The translations under genes were made by a program, and so were the position numbers. The notes below the pieces were generated by a model. That model was not told where the DNA came from. It saw nothing but the letters and a program-made list of their open reading frames with translations, and made no database searches. Positions 62,731 through 64,000 of a DNA stretch of 64,000 nt are shown in pieces. The stretch is from Herbaspirillum robiniae (GTDB taxonomy: Bacteria; Pseudomonadota; Gammaproteobacteria; Burkholderiales; Burkholderiaceae_D), in NCBI RefSeq assembly GCF_002213415.1, contig NZ_NJGU01000010.1:1-64000 (forward strand), read 5' to 3'. Positions within the stretch are counted from its first letter, which is position 1, and every line of letters begins with the position of its first letter.

Positions 62731-63648
62731 TTACACTTCGGTCGCGATCGGGTCGACCTTGGGCACGTTCTTGGCGGCGCTCTGGCTGGTGCGCTGGTTG
62801 TGGTAGGTCGCCAGGATGCCGCTGGCCAGGATGATGGCGATGCCGGTCCAGCCGAGCCAGCCCGGCGCGTCGTTCCAGATCACCACGCCGAACAGGCTGG
62901 AGAACACGATGCCGGTGTATTGCAGGTTGGCCGTCACCAGCGTGTTGCCGAGCCGGTAGGCGCGCGTCATGGCGATCTGCGCCAGCGTGGCGGTCAAGCC
63001 TATCATGATCACCAGGAAGGCCCCGGTGGGCGTATGCGCATGCAGCAGCGGCATCTTGCCGACGAAGACGTTTCCCACCAGTCCCGCCACCACGCCGGTC
63101 AGCGAGAAGTAGAACACCACGCGGTATTCAGGTTCCCCCAGCAGGCCCAGCTTGCGCACCTGCAGGTACACCATCGCCGAGAGCACGCCGGAGAACAGCG
63201 CGATGGCGCCGCCCACCAGCTGTTCGGCGTTCAGCGAGGGGCGCATCAGCAGGGCCACGCCGATGAAGCTCAGCAGCACGGTGCCGGCCAGGCCCCATTC
63301 GAACTTCTTGTTGCCTTTCCACCAGCCGGCCGCAAACAGCATGGCGGCGATCCAGATCGAGGACATGTAGTTCAGCGTGGTGGCGGTGGCCACCGGCAGC
63401 AGGCTGAAGGAATAGAACCACATCCACAGCGAGATCACGCCGATGCCGCCGCGGATCAGGTGGTCGCGCGGGAAGGGCGTGCGGAAGGTGCCGCCGCGCA
63501 GCAGCACGATGGCGGTGATGACGGTGACGCCGACCAGGCCGCGGCACAGGACGATCTCGGCGGTGGTGTAGTACTCGCCCGCCATCTTGACGCAGACCCC
63601 CATGATGGAGAACAGGAACGAGGCGACGAGCATCCAGAGCGATTGCAT
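62731..63648 (-). CDS. EamA/DMT-family transporter
   Basis: The 305-residue inner-membrane protein has ten hydrophobic helices in two EamA repeats: SFLFSIMGVCVKMAGEYYTTAEIVLCRGLVGV in the first and ALFSGVLSAMVYLQVRKLG in the second. Such proteins export amino acids or other metabolites (RhtA/YdcZ type). The C-terminal tail is polar. It lies 36 bases upstream of the sulfurtransferase gene on the same strand, so the two may be co-transcribed. Confidence 0.9.
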   Translation of the reverse strand: MQSLWMLVASFLFSIMGVCVKMAGEYYTTAEIVLCRGLVGVTVITAIVLLRGGTFRTPFPRDHLIRGGIGVISLWMWFYSFSLLPVATATTLNYMSSIWIAAMLFAAGWWKGNKKFEWGLAGTVLLSFIGVALLMRPSLNAEQLVGGAIALFSGVLSAMVYLQVRKLGLLGEPEYRVVFYFSLTGVVAGLVGNVFVGKMPLLHAHTPTGAFLVIMIGLTATLAQIAMTRAYRLGNTLVTANLQYTGIVFSSLFGVVIWNDAPGWLGWTGIAIILASGILATYHNQRTSQSAAKNVPKVDPIATEV

Positions 63649-63741
63649 GGCGGTGATGTTGTAGTGGGGTGGAGTCGGAGGGACGGGCGCGCGCCTGCGC
63701 GTGGCGCCGGCGGATGGGGCGCGCGGCCGCCGGAAAATGAA

Positions 63742-63775
63742 ATCGGCAGCGCCGGACGGTGCCGGTGCTGCCGAT
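63742..63775 (-). terminator. Terminator-like hairpin downstream of the partial gene
   Basis: A 9-bp perfect stem (63742-63750 with 63767-63775) encloses a GC-rich loop. On the minus strand it is followed by TTTCATTTTCC. It should end the transcript of the gene at the right edge. Confidence 0.6.
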
Positions 63776-63901
63776 CATGTGTTGCGGGTCGGGTTGTGAG
63801 GATGGCAAGTTCAGGGTGGAGGCAGTGGCGGCGCATTCGCGTTGCGTCGTCGTTCTGCCGCTCCCCTTGCATGCAATCTCCTCGCGCGGCCTGTGGCCGG
63901 A

Positions 63902-64000
63902 TTATTCTTTGGCGCCCGGCGGCACGTCGAGCTGGCTGCGGTACCACTCGTGGAAGTGCTGCATGCCGTCTTCCATCGGCGACTGGTACGGACCGACTTC
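63902..64000 (-). CDS. 3' end of an unidentified gene (cut by window edge)
   Basis: Only the last 32 codons are in the window, with the stop TAA at 63904-63902. The end contains MEDGMQHFHEWYRSQLD and is coding by its codon use. Sequence of this kind occurs at the C-terminus of some Rieske-type oxygenase alpha subunits, but 32 residues are too few to assign a family. Confidence 0.6.
   Translation of the reverse strand, partial: EVGPYQSPMEDGMQHFHEWYRSQLDVPPGAKE

Overview
The window looks like a chromosomal segment of a GC-rich betaproteobacterium of the family Oxalobacteraceae, most likely Herbaspirillum or a close relative. The reasons are the GC-rich codon use, the gene orders rplM-rpsI-argC-(membrane protein)-bactofilin-erpA and rubredoxin-pilGHIJ-chpA, and a sugar-acid cluster like the non-phosphorylating D-arabinose pathway worked out in Herbaspirillum huttiense. 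I see no transposase, integrase, phage gene, tRNA, rRNA or CRISPR array, so this is ordinary core plus metabolic accessory DNA.

Left edge (1-2400): a terminator, then about 700 bases without a gene that hold one DnaA-box match on the minus strand, a near match and four regularly spaced TTATGCACA boxes on the plus strand, followed by an A-rich CAAAAAC tract. Two outer-membrane beta-barrel genes follow, one of them PagL-like. From 2609 to 13205 everything is on the minus strand: a sugar-acid catabolic block (AraD1/GguC-family protein, amino-acid-type ABC transporter, UxaA-family D-arabinonate dehydratase, XylX-like 2-keto-3-deoxypentonate dehydratase, SDR dehydrogenase, SMP-30 lactonase) and glycerol kinase, with a divergent LysR regulator at 13504. 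Together these could import a pentonate or sugar acid and turn it into alpha-ketoglutarate semialdehyde, or into pyruvate plus glycolate.

Middle (14600-43700): small proteins of unknown function, two M20 peptidases, a LysE exporter, AraC and LysR regulators, a molybdopterin oxidoreductase, a zinc aminopeptidase lipoprotein, fadD, a dgoA-dgoK-hydroxyacid dehydrogenase operon, a thioesterase and an Atm1-type exporter. Next comes a glutamate block: LysR, glutamate dehydrogenase, an extra solute-binding protein and gltIJKL, which joins uptake of glutamate/aspartate to oxidation of glutamate. pyrC, coq7 and an OsmC-family gene follow.

Right part (43700-64000): a probable small RNA with a CU-rich loop lies upstream of the rplM-rpsI operon. 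Then come argC with a hairpin-rich leader, a coiled-coil membrane protein, bactofilin, erpA, the convergent thiD-hemL pair, rubredoxin and the complete Pil-Chp chemosensory operon that controls type IV pili. A perfect FNR-type palindrome lies between rubredoxin and pilG. A ZIP metal transporter without a standard start codon, a LysR regulator, a rhodanese, an EamA transporter and the 3' end of one more gene close the window. Most convergent gene pairs are separated by long bidirectional terminators.
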